From Purshia tridentata (Eukaryota > Streptophyta > Magnoliopsida > Rosales > Rosaceae), in assembly GCA_003254885.1 (NCBI GenBank), contig QANT01008355.1, positions 22,051 to 86,050 of the forward strand: a stretch of 64,000 bases of DNA, in the 5' to 3' direction. Positions 23,701 through 35,290 of this stretch are shown one piece after another. Under the pieces are notes generated by a model, which was not told the origin of the DNA, ran no database searches, and was given only the letters and a program-made list of their open reading frames with translations. Every line of letters starts with the position of its first letter. The first letter of the stretch is position 1. The translations under genes and the position numbers were made by a program.

Positions 23701-24914
23701 TTGGTTTTAACAGGGAGAGTTCCCTTCCCTATTGATTCCACAAGCTCCCCAGTTCCCATCTTCACTTTGCATCTTACATTTCTATCAATATTGATAAGTA
23801 GAGACTCGCAACCTGTCATGTGGTTGCTGCATCCACTGTCCAAGTACCACACATCTTGACACTTCTCTACAGCTGCCTTGTGGCAGACATAAAACATAGT
23901 AGCAGGCTCTTGGACTTGGTTTGCATAGTTCATGACTTGACCCCTTCTATTTGGTTGATGACAATCTTTCATTACATGTCCAAACTTCTCACAATTATGG
24001 CATTTTATCTTCCCCTTGAACCAGCACTCTCCATGGTGAAGTTTATCACAAATTCTGCACTTAGTCTTCCCAGCATCAGGTCCAAACCCCTTCACATTTG
24101 CTTGAGGTTTGGTTTCCCACTTCCTGGATTTGCCTTTCCAGTTTCCTTGACTTTTCTTTCCCCCATCATACCCATGAGTTTTTGCTTGAGGGTTATGTGG
24201 TTTTGGGGAAATGCTCATGCTAGCTAGAGCCCTCTCTGAATTTCCAGTATCTTCTTCATGTCTATCCAGCCTTATTTCATAACTTTTGAGAGATCCTACT
24301 ACCTCATGTACAGAGACTGAATTTAAATCAACAGTCCTCTCAATTACAACGCACATAGGATCATAGGTTTTAGTTAGGCTGATCAGCACCTTCTGTACCA
24401 TCCTTTGATGAGTAAGAAGTTCACCATACTTTTCCATTTGATTAGTTAGATCAAAAAAGCGAGTAAAATAGGCAGATAAAGATTCATTTTCTCTCATCCT
24501 CATATACTCAAATTCTCTACGCAAACCTTGGAGTTTCACTGACCTTGCTTGTTCATCTCCATGATATTCCTCTTGAAGTAAATCCCATGCTCCTTTGGCA
24601 GTGTCTTGATTCACAATTCGGGGAAAAATCTCCTTTGAAACAGCACCTTGAATAATTCCTAGGGCCTTAGCATCCTTCATGAGCTGCTCTTCGAGGTAAG
24701 AATCTACTTCCTCATCATCCTCCGCACAAGCAAGCTCACCATCCTTCTTTACTTTCTCTTTCTTCCTCTTCGATTCTGGAATGATGATCCCTTTTTCTAC
24801 CAGCTTCCAAATCCCATAAGATTTGAAGATAGTGACCATTCTGACTTTCCAGCATTCATACTCTGTTCCATCAAAGATGGGAGCCCGTAGCTCACCATTT
24901 CCAGATCCAGCCAT
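20715..24914 (-). pseudogene. Copia Gag-Pol polyprotein with one internal TGA
   Basis: One continuous frame of about 1,400 codons from the ATG at 24914, broken only by a TGA at 23325-23327 (codon 530). In order: a Gag domain, the zinc knuckle (CHNC...GH...C), aspartic protease (YLDSGCSNHMTG), and the pre-integrase zinc finger, whose last CxxC (CERC) lies one codon before the stop. The integrase core follows with HTDVCG, SDRGGEY and NGIAERKNR, then reverse transcriptase (YVDDIVYTG) and RNase H with STAEAEY. After the stop the same frame continues without loss, so this is one nonsense mutation, a read-through codon or a sequencing error. The last codons extend into the 3' LTR. Confidence 0.92.
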
Positions 24915-25001
24915 AGCTGGGTGACTTCTTTGTTGGATTCCTCTCACGTTTCTCACAGAACCAACGCCCAGTCCACAATCGAACCTAGGCCACTAATACC
25001 A

Positions 25002-25331
25002 TGTTGGATATTGATCTAGAATTTAACAGAGGATTTTAGAAAGTTGCAGAGAAAGGAAAAAATGGGAGAGGAGAATAATCAATTTCGTGATGCTCACTCT
25101 GAGCACACACCACTGCCAGTATTTCATATATATCCATGTAAGAAAACAGTATCAAAAACCGTTACAAGAGAGAGAGACTATGATCTCTTCATCACCATTC
25201 ATTTGGCTGTCCTATAAGGCAGTGCCAACTGTCACAAGTTTAAAAAAGAATTAAAAAACAAGAGACTAACTGACTTTCTAACACTGCTAATTTAATTAAG
25301 ACGAGTTCAATTAAAGTCCTTAATTTCAACA
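25002..25331 (-). repeat. 5' LTR of the copia element
   Basis: Right-hand LTR; it holds the promoter side of the element. It ends 64 bp before the start codon of the LHCB6 fragment on the opposite strand. Confidence 0.93.
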
Positions 25332-25395
25332 TATGTTGCCTCTCTGCTTGGTCTTAGTAACTAATCAAACTCTAGATCTAGACAGACAGAGAGAG

Positions 25396-25632
25396 ATGGT
25401 TGTAACAAATGGTGCAATGCTTAATAGGTTGAGCTCACCTTTCTTGTGTGGAGGCAAGAGAAGCCAGACCTTGTTATCTGCTGGTTTTGGAGCCAGAGTT
25501 GGAGGTGCTATTAATCAACCCAAGAGGTTCATTGTGGTGGCTGTAGTTCAACCTAAGAAGAAGCCTTCCAGCTATTAAAATGGTGGCAACTTCATCGACC
25601 CCGAATGGCTCCTTGTGAATCCAAATTTCTGA
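25396..25632 (+). pseudogene. LHCB6: LHCB6 (CP24 antenna protein) exon-1 fragment
   Basis: From the ATG at 25396 the frame reads a plastid transit peptide and N-terminus typical of the minor photosystem II antenna CP24: GAMLNRLSSPFLCGGKRSQ, then QPKKKPSSY, a TAA stop at 25576-25578, and in the same frame NGGNFIDPEWL. Known CP24 has QPKKSWIPAVKGGGNF and DPEWLDGS in this place, so the stop sits where a short segment is altered or lost. After DPEWL the similarity ends at a further stop. No membrane helix of the LHC fold is present. It looks like a captured or broken first exon. The identification rests on remembered CP24 motifs. Confidence 0.75.
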
Positions 25633-25749
25633 AAAATAAATAAATACCTTGAGGGTGAACTCACATGCACTGATGCATTGTCAAATTTTCTTCCAAATCT
25701 TTCTTTATTGCAAATTCATTTTCTGACAAAAGTACAAAAATTAATGGAG

Positions 25750-25836
25750 AAGAAATTAAGCTATATACCCAGATGAAATCAAGCTATGCCCAAATGAAAT
25801 CAAGCTATGCCCAAATGAAATTAAGCTATACCCAAA
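25750..25836. repeat. 21-bp tandem repeat, three full copies plus partial ones
   Basis: Units starting cccaAATGAAATCAAGCTATG begin at 25768, 25789 and 25810, with a partial copy before and six bases after. The copies differ by one to three bases. Confidence 0.85.
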
Positions 25837-25977
25837 AAGTATAACTAATTAAAAAGCTCGCTTTCCTCTCTGAATCAAATCAAAGAATAACTAGTTAAAT
25901 AAATAAATTGAAATTGAAAGGTATCGAATTGAAGGCAAAGAGGATTGGTGCAGACCTGGGAGCTTTCTCCTGGTTTG

Positions 25978-26109
25978 TCATCTCGCGTCTATACCCAGAT
26001 GGCCAATAGAGACTGGATCTCGGAACTCGTCGATCTGTTCCAGCGGGAAAGCCGCTAGGCTGTGCTCCAGGGCGGCGATCTCAGCGAGGGTGGGGGAGGA
26101 AGATACCAT
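25978..26109 (-). other. Short GC-rich open frame, possible orphan first exon
   Basis: A 43-residue frame (MVSSSPTLAEIAALEHSL at its start) on the minus strand lies behind a CT-rich leader-like stretch at 26110-26240. Its base composition is clearly richer in GC than its surroundings. I do not recognise it. It could be the first exon of a lost gene or chance. Confidence 0.2.
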
Positions 26110-26439
26110 AGAGGGCTCATGTATCTGTGAGACAGAAAGAAGAGACATGGAGAGTGAGAAATATGAGTGCAGAGACGAGAGAGACAGAGTCTGAGAGATG
26201 AGTGCAAAGAGGGAGTGAGCACAGAAAATGGAGTTATGGATCGCATTTGTATAAATGGGCCTCCTTAAAAATAAAAAATAAAAGTATCTGGATCTTATAA
26301 GTAGTGGGAATCCAAATATGGGTTTTATAATTATTTACTTTAATATTTGGAATTTTTTTTTATAAGTTCATTTGGACTAAAACAGTGTTTAAAAAGTCCA
26401 TACGCGGAAGTGAAATTTCCTGCCAGCCCACTTGTTAAC

Positions 26440-26808
26440 ACTGCTACTGTAGCGCTGTTACTGTAGCGCGCTACAGTAATTTTTATTTATTTTTAAACTG
26501 CAGTTTTTATTCTATATGTTTAGAGAATTGTTCCTGTTGAATAGTAACTATTCTAATTTTGCAAAAAAACTAAAAAACAAGAAAACTATACAAATTTTAC
26601 TTTTTTTGTTTTTGCATAAACACCTCAAAAATAGCATAAAACAAAAAAATGAAATACATTAATTTTTTTTGTCATATCTAAAAAATTATCACTATCGAAC
26701 AGTAATAATCAATTTATACAAATTTTACATTTTTTTCTTTTGTATAAACACATCAAAAATAACATTAAAACTGATCTTTTTTGTATAAATACATCAAAAA
26801 TAGCATAA
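26440..26808. repeat. Diverged direct repeats flanking the palindromic array
   Basis: Words such as TATACAAATTTTAC and ATAAACACCTCAAAAATAGCATAA occur two to three times with changes between 26570 and 26815. At 26455 a compact GCGC-centred palindrome (tgtagcgcgctaca) is seen. No coding sequence. Confidence 0.5.
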
Positions 26809-27127
26809 CAGTAACAATTGCATTATTGTTACTTTCGAACAGTAACAATTGCATTATTGTTACTTTCGGGCAGTAACAACTGTATTATTGTTAATGTCGG
26901 ACAGTATCAATAAGGTGATTGTTACTGTCAAACAGTATCAATAAGGTGATTTTTACTGCAAGGCAGTAGCAATCACCTTATTGTTATTGTCGTACAATAA
27001 CAATAACCTCATTGTTACTATCACCTTATTGTTATTGTCGGACAGTAACAATCACCTTATTCATACTGTCGTACAATAACAATCACCTCATTGTTACTGT
27101 CACCTTATTGTTATTGTCGAACAATGA
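26809..27127. repeat. Tandem array of about ten hairpin-like units of 30-32 bp
   Basis: Units are built on ACAGTAACAAT, a short spacer and ATTGTTACTGTCG, so most units are inverted repeats in themselves, and they follow each other head to tail. The spacer changes between gcatt, aaggtg, caccttatt and similar. Two units are longer, about 48 bp, with an extra half. No open frame runs through it. It could be subterminal repeats of a DNA transposon, but no transposase is near. Confidence 0.8.
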
Positions 27128-27681
27128 CAATCAAATATATTTTTTGTTACTTAGAATCAAATGCTTACAAACTGAACATACTTAACAAAATTTATTCGGT
27201 TAATCAAAGGCAGGTTAAAGCAATTGATAAAGCTTTCAACTTTCACTATAAGATCAACTATAGACCAAAACATACCATGAATGAATGTTGTCTGCAAGCT
27301 TCAATAACACAGGAACAAATGAGGAACACCAATAATGTCATGTTAAAATTTTCCTTCAATAAAATTTTAGTAATAATTTTATGACTAAATGATTACGATG
27401 TGGTGACATCAATGATTTTTAAACAGTGATTTAGAAAATGAATTGACAATCTCATAAATCATCACTCTAATAAAGTTACAAAAATAATAGCGAAAGAATT
27501 GGTGATGGGGTTAATTTAGCGGTATTGCGAGTACGTACGTAGGGAATGATATTTAAACTTTTTCCACCATGAAAGCACACGCAACTGTAGAAGAATATCA
27601 TAAGCAACTCATAATCAAACTTGCCACCCACTTCTCATTTTCACACAGCCAACTCCAATTCTCTCTCTCTCTCTCTCCCCC

Positions 27682-27819
27682 ATGGGACGAGGAACGACAA
27701 AGCTTCGAGAGCAGCTGATAGGAGTAATCAAAGACAAAGTCTCCCAAAGCAGAGTAGCAATCGGTATTGGCGACACCAATACCGATTCCCAAGGCTTGCA
27801 TCAGGACTGTCTTTGCTAG
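27682..27819 (+). pseudogene. Possible N-terminal fragment of an ANTH-type clathrin assembly protein
   Basis: From an ATG behind a CT repeat the frame starts MGRGTTKLREQLIGVIKDKV and ends at a stop after 45 codons. The start resembles plant AP180/CALM-like clathrin assembly proteins, which begin with a similar basic helix. After SQSRVA the likeness ends and a perfect hairpin sequence follows. No ANTH domain continues downstream. The identification is tentative. Confidence 0.35.
27759..27787. repeat. Perfect hairpin, 12-bp stem and 5-base loop
   Basis: AATCGGTATTGG, loop CGACA, CCAATACCGATT. It lies inside the clathrin-assembly-like fragment, exactly where likeness to the family stops. Confidence 0.9.
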
Positions 27820-27870
27820 TGCAAAGAAGGTTTGTAAGAAAATAAAGGGAAGAATTGAGGAGGAGAAGGC

Positions 27871-27872
<2 letters not shown>

Positions 27873-27912
<40 letters not shown>
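27873..27912. repeat. GA microsatellite
   Basis: About twenty GA units, followed by further GA-rich sequence to 27990. A long Leu/Ser frame on the minus strand here is a product of the repeat. Confidence 0.95.
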
Positions 27913-27918
<6 letters not shown>

Positions 27919-28129
27919 GAAGGAGACATAGAGAGTGAGATGGAGGCAGATGGAGAAAGAGATGGAAAGAGAGATGGAAATAAAAGGTGGACCGGCCAAA
28001 ATTAAAACATGGGCTTGAAAAAAATTTAGTGGATTTGTTTAGAAGACAAATAAAAAAGTGGATTTTAGAGGAATTAAGTGTCTCAAATTGGGGTTATTGA
28101 TAATTATCTGTTAATATTTATATGTTTTC

Positions 28130-30180
28130 TAAAAAACTAATAATAAACAAATAATTTAATGGCTGGGTGTGTAAAAGCCCAGCCATTTCTAACACTTACT
28201 GGAAGTTTTCTTACACTTACTATTGGCTTGTTTGGAGATGAAGTGAGGTGCATGCTTGTGAGTTTGTGAGGGAGAGTGGCGGTGGAGTGTGGTGTATGCT
28301 GGGTGTGTATGTTTAAAAGCCTAAACAACTAAGCAAACCCAGCAAAACCAACTTAGCAAACTAGCCACTCGAACCTAGAGAAAGAAAGAAAAAAAGAAAG
28401 GAAATCAAGAGGGAGGAAGAGAAACTGAGAGAAAGAAGGAAAGAGAGACGAGAAAGAAGGAGAGTGAAAGGAGAAAACACAGAGGAAGAAGAGGTAAGCT
28501 CCACCTATACCCTAATTTTAGTGATTTCAAATTTAAATAAGTTTGTGGCTTTGGATAGGATGCTTAAGCACAAGCACTTTAGGATTTGAAGGATGGAGAT
28601 GGTGGTATTCGGATTTGGGGTGTGGAGAGCCATTTTCAAATTTTTGAGTTTATGGTTGTGATTGGTTAGGGATTGTTTCTTCGATTTTAATTGTTAAACG
28701 AGTGGTAAATTATCATTTCTTAGTCATAATAACCAATTAGGAGTGTTAGAATCGAAAGGGATTGAAGTAGGTTGAAATTTGAAAACTTTGAAAAATTTTA
28801 TAGAAATTGGACAGTTTCGAGTACCCTACTTTGGGCTTGATTATCTAGACTGTTAACCATCCAATATTAGTGAACTTGGTATGGTTGTAAAGAGGAGATG
28901 TAGGCTTTAATTTGAGTATACGTTTGTCTAATTTGGAGGTTATTTGATAGGTTAAAAAGTGAGCCAGAGTTGAGAAAAAATAAGGAAAAGCTGTAGAAAA
29001 ACAAGGGAGTTTGTGGAAGACGATAAAAAATAACCTGCAACACCCACTCGCACCGTCAGCACGTGGTGGCGCGTGTGGTGGTTTCTGGTGGCCACTTTGT
29101 CAGGGAAAGGTCCCTCCCCACTCCATTTTTGATTTTTAGTCCGATGGGGGGTTCCATTTTGTGATCTGAGACCCCAAAATTATAGAAGTGCACTACACAC
29201 ACTCGGATGAGAGAGTGAGGAATTTTATTTCTTTATTTAATTGAGGTGTTCTTGTGATTTCTTGTACAAAATTAGGTTCAGAAGACAACTGGGAGATATA
29301 AGGCTATTTTTAGTGGTGAAGTAAGTGCAAATTCGAGGTAGGAGGATCTGGGGAACCTTAGCATGTGATTTGGTTTTATTAAATCTTTGTTGAGAAATAA
29401 TATGTGCATACTAATACGTGAATTACATGATTTATCTGAATTACCTGAGTATAATATGAATTAGATAATTATATATATGTGTGTGTGTGTATTTATCTGA
29501 ACGTGCATGTATCTTAATGTGAATCATGATTCATTGAAATAAGACGGTGATGAGTAGGGATTGAGATTTAAATTCTATATTTAAATTCATAGTGTGCGCA
29601 AGGAGAAAAGCTCTTTCAGAGGAGACTGATAATTTGATCTAAACCCCAAGGCGCATTTGGGACCTTCGATTGCGATCGAAGTTAGGATATCTTGCACTTT
29701 AGCTATGGTGAAAGTGAAGACATAGTACCATTAACTCATATTGTAGAGTGATCAGGACCACAGTGGTAAAATGCACGGTATGAGACATACAGTCTGATTA
29801 AACCGAGGAAGTATTGTATAATATTTATGCATTAATACTATTATTATATTATACATTGTTCATGGCATGTTGGATGTTATTCATTAAAACTTCAGTTTAA
29901 TTCTTTTTGTTGAGGTCTTATATCTATACTGAGCCATTGGTTAGAGCTCACTTTCACGCGCTTAAGGTTTTTTGGTACCCAAAGTGTCAAAGGGTAAAAA
30001 ATGTATTATAAGTTTTAAGGAGTTTTGAGAGAGTTTCTAGATGAGTAGAGGTTTAAAAAAAGTTTTTTGATAGTTAGGGAGTTTTAAATTAGAGACTTAT
30101 TATTATTTTTTTGGCCGATTAATTAGAGATTCATTTTTTAACTAGTCATTTTTATTCAAATTTTTCATAGATTTTTAGTT
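28130..30180. other. Non-coding block, probably old LTR sequence
   Basis: No gene-like frame. An AG-rich stretch (28380-28495) followed by GTAAGC and segments such as tgatcaggaccacagtgg (29750) look like parts of a long gypsy LTR or leader. Near 29995-30100 a block (ttataagttttaaggagttttgagagag) resembles the right arm of the foldback element at 55557-56145. Borders not found. Confidence 0.35.
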
Positions 30181-30911
30181 TTATCATCCTAGCAAGGAGC
30201 TTACCTTATTGCCTTGGAACTAGTATCGGCAAGTGACATATTCTAAGAATCGAATGCCCTTGTTTGGCTGTTAGCAATTCAATTCCTTTACCTAGCGGGA
30301 GGGCCATTTCTTCAAGAGTGAAATTGAGAGACAGTCCCCACAGCCTCCACTCGTAAACGTATCCCCTTTCCCATGATGATGCTTTGTTAACCCGGGGGTC
30401 TGCTTGTAAGAAAACCAAGCACTCCTGAAGGATCAATAAAAAAAAGAAGAAAATGATAGCAATCAGAGAAGAATTAGGACTCAAAAAGACTTTGCCGTGC
30501 TTAAACCAAACTCCATCTCGTCTAAAATACTTTTGTGGCCCCTACTGTTGTGACAACGTTTCTTATCTTGTGTAGAAGGGGTCGAATGACACTTCTTATT
30601 GGAGGAGGGACCACCAGTTGGCTATTGGAAGAGAAATAGCCGAGAATTCAAACTCAACCAAACAAGATAAAGCATTTTCACCTTGATTTTCTTTGCCTCT
30701 TTTATATTGGATCACATAGTCATATCCAAAAAGCTTTGGTAGCCAACGGGTTTGTGGTGGAGATATGATACGTTGTTCCAGAAGATACTTCAGGCTTTTT
30801 TGGTCAGTCCGGACAATGAAAGGTTTGCCCAACAGGTATGGTCTCTACTTATGAATGGCCTTAACCATGGCGAGCATCTCATTTTCATAAATGGACAGCA
30901 GGAGCACTGAT

Positions 30912-33353
30912 TGTAACACCCCGTACCTTCCAAAGTGGTTTTGAAAAGCTTTTAAAGGTTTTCGAGATTTTTATTGGAGAAGTAAAACGTGTTGGAGGTT
31001 TTTTCGAATTTTAAGTTGATTTTAAAGGGGCAAAAGTTGACTTTTTGTTCGAGCAAGGTTTTTGCGTTGACCTTGGGTTTGTTAGAAAGGTCTCACTCTC
31101 ACGAGTTCGTAGACACGGAGCTACGGGTTGGAAGTTACGGACGTGTGAAGAGAGGGGCAAGTTTGTAATTTTGAAAAAGTGGTTTTTAAAAGGCACAGAA
31201 ACCCAGGTTTTCAGCATTTCACTTTCTCTCTCCTCTCTCCCGCTGTCTCTCTCTTCCTCGCGACCACACCTTTCAGCCGTGTCTTCCGTCGGCACGTGGG
31301 GGCGCGTCCGGCGGCGGCTAAGGTCGGACTTTAGCTCGCCGTGCTCGCCTCTCTTCCCTTTTCCTTCCTGTGGTGGCGCCTCCCCTTGAAAGAACCTGGA
31401 AGGAGAAGAATCAGATCGTGCACAGTCGGCGTCACAGCGGCGATCTCGATGTTTCTGGCGAATACACGACCTCCCACCTGCCTAGACCTCTTCGTCTCGT
31501 CGAGCCCAGCGTGTTGGTGTGCTTCGATCGTCAGTTGGACCGCCGTGGACGGCGGATCGATGTTGAGCAAGCCGGCGGCTTTCCGACCATTTTTCCTCCT
31601 TTTCCAGCCACTTTTGGCCGTTGACCCAGGTTTGAGTTTTGGTCCCCTCCACGTACTCTACGTGCCTGTGTAGTTCGTTTTAGCTAAACGTAAGTTTCAG
31701 TTTTGTGAAGTTGACCGCCGTTGACCACCCGTTGACCACCGTGGGTCCCGCTGCGTGTGATGGCGCCAGCGACCCGTTCCTTGGTTTTGGCCTCGGGCCA
31801 ACCACCCGAACCTGTTGGTGAGTTTGGGTGAGTTTCTTGGACTTTAAGGGTGTTTTCCGGGGCCGGGCAGCCACCGTGTGTGGTGGTTCCTGCCTGTTTC
31901 AGTTGTAAAGCGGACTGTTTGTGAACTCTGTTGGTTGTTGTTGGTTGTCTGGTCTTAACAAGTACGCTTGGCTCGGGAATTGTATTTCCGATGCTGTTGT
32001 GCTGCCGGATTTTAGAATCCGAGCAAAGGAGCCACGAAGGGCAGTTCGGTCTTTTCGCGTGGTCACAGTGAGTGAACCTAAGATCAATTAAGTTTCAGTT
32101 TCAGTTCAGTTACTTGCTTGCCTTGTGTGCTTATTTGATTGGTTGCTATTTGCTAGTTAAGGGGGTATGGAATTAGGATTGGGAATCCTGTCAGTTTAAA
32201 GGTTATTTGAGGTTTAGTGAGTTCCAGTTGGAGAATCTAGTGGGATTCTAAGACAGGACCTTGTGGTTTAATTCGAGGTGACTTTCAGTTTAGAGGTTCA
32301 GTTGAGGATAATTGAGGTATTACTGATCACAATGATTTGTTTGGTGTGGGCGATAGAAATAATTGGGCTCGAGCCCAAGGTAGAGGCATAACCAGGCCCA
32401 ACCAAAGGAAAACCAAACCACATAACAAAGCCCAAAAGACCCACGTAAATTAAAGCCCAAAGTTAAAAACGATAACATTTCTTGTCTTAAACCAACAACC
32501 GCCTGTTTTGATCCCAACCTTAATGACCCACGAACCCAAATAAAGGCACCAACGATTAAATGTATTAAAGAAAGATAACGGGAAGAAAAAAGGCACGAAG
32601 GTAGGGGATAACGGAAGAATTACTTTTTCTACATAAGAAGGAATGAGACTCCGGGAAAAGGGATCGAACCTAAGAAAAAAGAATACATTGAGAAGCATAT
32701 AGAGTTATTCACTCATTTTAGCATCAGAGTGTTATTGCAGGTACACCCCACAGGGAGATTTCAACAAATCAAGGAGACAAAAGTTCGAAGGAAGTGCGAC
32801 GTCCGAGTGGTGGGCTTATAGTTGATTGATTCATTGTTGATTGTTAAAATCAGGCCCAGCAAGAATTTTAGCATCAACATTTGGGTTAGAGAATTGGGGA
32901 CCCAGTTAAGGATTGTAATTTCTGAATTGTGAACTGATTACGGTTTGAGGCTTAAGATGGATTGTGATTGATTATTTTAATTGAGCTTAATTTGAGGTTT
33001 CCAGTTAATTTTCGCTCATACAAGCTCTAGTGAGCTTACCGGGTTTGTGTTTAAACCCGGTGCACCTGTGGGTCGGTGCAGGGTTGGTTTTGCAGGTTAA
33101 GCAGGCTGAGGAGGCAATGGAGAGAAGACGAGATAGTGGGACCAGCAGCATTTCAGAACTTAGTTTTACAGTTTGATTTTCATGTAAAAGGTTTTACAGC
33201 TTGGTTTTATAAATATGCTTTTTTAAATTACAGTTTTTTTCAATAAATTATTTTATATTCATGGCTCACAGTTTCAGAAAAGGGCCCACAGTTTCAGGAA
33301 ACAGTTTCCAGTTTTCAGTTGTTTATCACGTGCCCGAGGGTCGGGGCATGACA
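30912..33353. mobile_element. Solo LTR of a gypsy-type element, 2.44 kb, with 5-bp target duplication
   Basis: The block begins TGTAACACCCCG and ends GGGGCATGACA, and is flanked by CTGAT on both sides (30907-30911 and 33354-33358). It contains no gag or pol. The start TGTAACACCCC is frequent in plant gypsy LTRs. It splits the RNase H region of the older gypsy element. Open frames inside it, including a GC-rich part at 31200-31900, are not gene-like. Confidence 0.92.
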
Positions 33354-35290
33354 CTGATCCTTTCAAGGCTTCACTGAAGAAAGCAATTGGCTAATTGTGT
33401 TGGATCAAGATTGCGCTAATTCCCACTCCACATGCATCGCTCTCAACCACAAAAGGTTGGGTAAAATCAGGCAATCATAGGACAGGTGGAGATGTCAGAG
33501 CTTTTTTCAAATGGGTAAACGCTTCTGCAGCCTCAGGTGTCCAGCAAAACCCTTCCTTGGTGAGTAAACGAGTTAATGGGGCTGCAAGTTGCCAAAACTA
33601 AGAATAAATTTACAGTAATACCCCGCCAACCCGAGGAATCCACGCACTCCCTTGACAGCAGTGGGCACTGGCCACTCTAAGACGGACTTGATTTTGGATG
33701 GGTCCACTGCTACTCCATTAAATGAGATTAAATGACCATGGTAATCCACCTGAAAAACTCCAAAACGGCACTTTGATTTTTTTGCAAACAAATGGTTAAT
33801 CAATAAAATCAACAGGGCTGTTTTGAGATGGTGTAGGTGTTCGTCCCACGTCCGACTATATATTAGAATATCGTCGAAGAAGACCAAAATGAATTTTCTA
33901 AGGTGGGGCCGAAACAAGTCATTCATAAGGCTTTAGAAAGTGGAAGGCGCATTGGACAGACCAAACGACATGACAATGAATTCATAATGACCCTCATGAA
34001 TGCGGAAGGTGGTCTTGTGGATATCTTCGTCACGCACACAAATTTGGTGGTACCCAAAGCGTAAGTCTAATTTTGAAAAATACTTAGTGCCATGTAATTC
34101 ATCCAGGAGCTCATCAATGACAGGGATAGGGTACTTATCTTTGATAGTGATGTTATTTAGGGCGTGGTAGTCAATACAGAATCTCCACCCACCATCTGCT
34201 TTCTTGACCAGCAACACCAAAGAAGAAAAAGGGCTGGTACTTGGGCGAACCAAACCTGAGCTAAGGAACTCTCAGAACAGTTTTTCAATTTCAGTTTTTT
34301 GGTAATATGCAGTGGTATGGTTGAACACTCACTGGAGCATGGTCAAGTTTGAGGAAATTTTGTGGTCATGGCTGCGTTTTGTGGAAGCTCAGCGGGTTTA
34401 GGGAAGACCTTGTGGAATTTGGTGAGAATCTAGTCAATTTCAGCTTGGTGGATAGTAGGTGTACTAGGGAGACTACAAGGAAGTATTTGTAAAAACAAAC
34501 CTGTGCCTTCTAGTTTGTGCAACTCCTTGTCATTCAAGACCTCAAGCTCAAAACATTGTAAGCCATGAAATTGGTGAGTCTTGCCATCTTCATAGAAAGT
34601 CATCGTCAACTCATGGTAATTTGTTTCAATTGGCCCAAGTGTCTCCAACCATTGAACCCCCAGAACCGCTTGACAAGTCGCCATTGGTAATACATAAAAA
34701 TCTGTGGTGATGGGATGATCTTAGACAATTAATATGAGAGCTAAACATTGCTTAGCACAATCAATTTTCTCTCGGTTTGCCACCATTACCTGGAAGGTCT
34801 CATCCCGCACAACATTCAACCCAAATTTGGAAACAATAGTTTGATCAATAAAGTTATGCGTGCTTCCTCCATCTATAAGTACCATTACCTAATGATTCTT
34901 CAATTTTCCAAGCACTCTGATCGTCTGAGGGTGGTTGGTTCCAGTCATTGCATGGTAAGAAATTTCAAGGATAGGGTTGACTATGCTGGATTCAAGTAAT
35001 GACTTATCTGTATCTGTGGCTAGGTGATCTTCAATCATGAAATGCTGTGGACGGTTACATCGTTGACTTAGTGTGTATTTTTCAGGTAACTCTCAGGCAA
35101 ATCATCAATGAGTTAGGAGAGTTTCTCAAATGCCTCCTGGTAAACATCCACGGTGGTGCTTTGAGTCTTGTAAGGGACTCGGACAGATCGTCGAAATCGG
35201 TGGGTCCAAATCGATGCAACAGTGCTTAAGTAATATCGCTCCAAGATAAAGGCCCTTTGAACTTAGTGAGCCAATGATTCCATTGTAAGA

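Larger units (their letters stand above)
20413..25331 (-). mobile_element. Ty1/copia LTR retrotransposon, nearly intact
   Basis: Two LTRs of about 330 bp (20413-20739 and 25002-25331) begin TGTTG and end CAACA, and differ by only a handful of bases, so the insertion is young. The coding strand is minus. Directly inside the 5' LTR (right side) a primer-binding site like that for initiator tRNA-Met starts TGGTATTAG at 25001. A purine tract (AGAAGGGAG) lies at 20740-20748 next to the 3' LTR. The Gag-Pol order is Gag, protease, integrase, reverse transcriptase, RNase H, as in copia. I could not see a convincing 5-bp target duplication: flanks read ATATT and TATGT. Confidence 0.95.

Noticed and set aside
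26809-27127. CRISPR-like array
   Set aside because: Plant nuclear DNA; the units have no unique spacers of fixed length, and the repeats are themselves palindromic.
27598-27999. 133-residue minus-strand frame rich in Leu and Ser
   Set aside because: Most of it is the translation of a GA/CT microsatellite; no domain is visible.
30206-30430. Minus-strand frame with LQADPRVNKASSWERG, next to the gypsy integrase start
   Set aside because: It follows on from the gypsy frame but matches nothing I recognise; no start, splice sites or domain, so I do not call a gene.
31341-31673. 110-residue plus-strand frame in a GC-rich block
   Set aside because: It lies inside the solo LTR bounded by CTGAT duplications; long frames are expected in GC-rich DNA.
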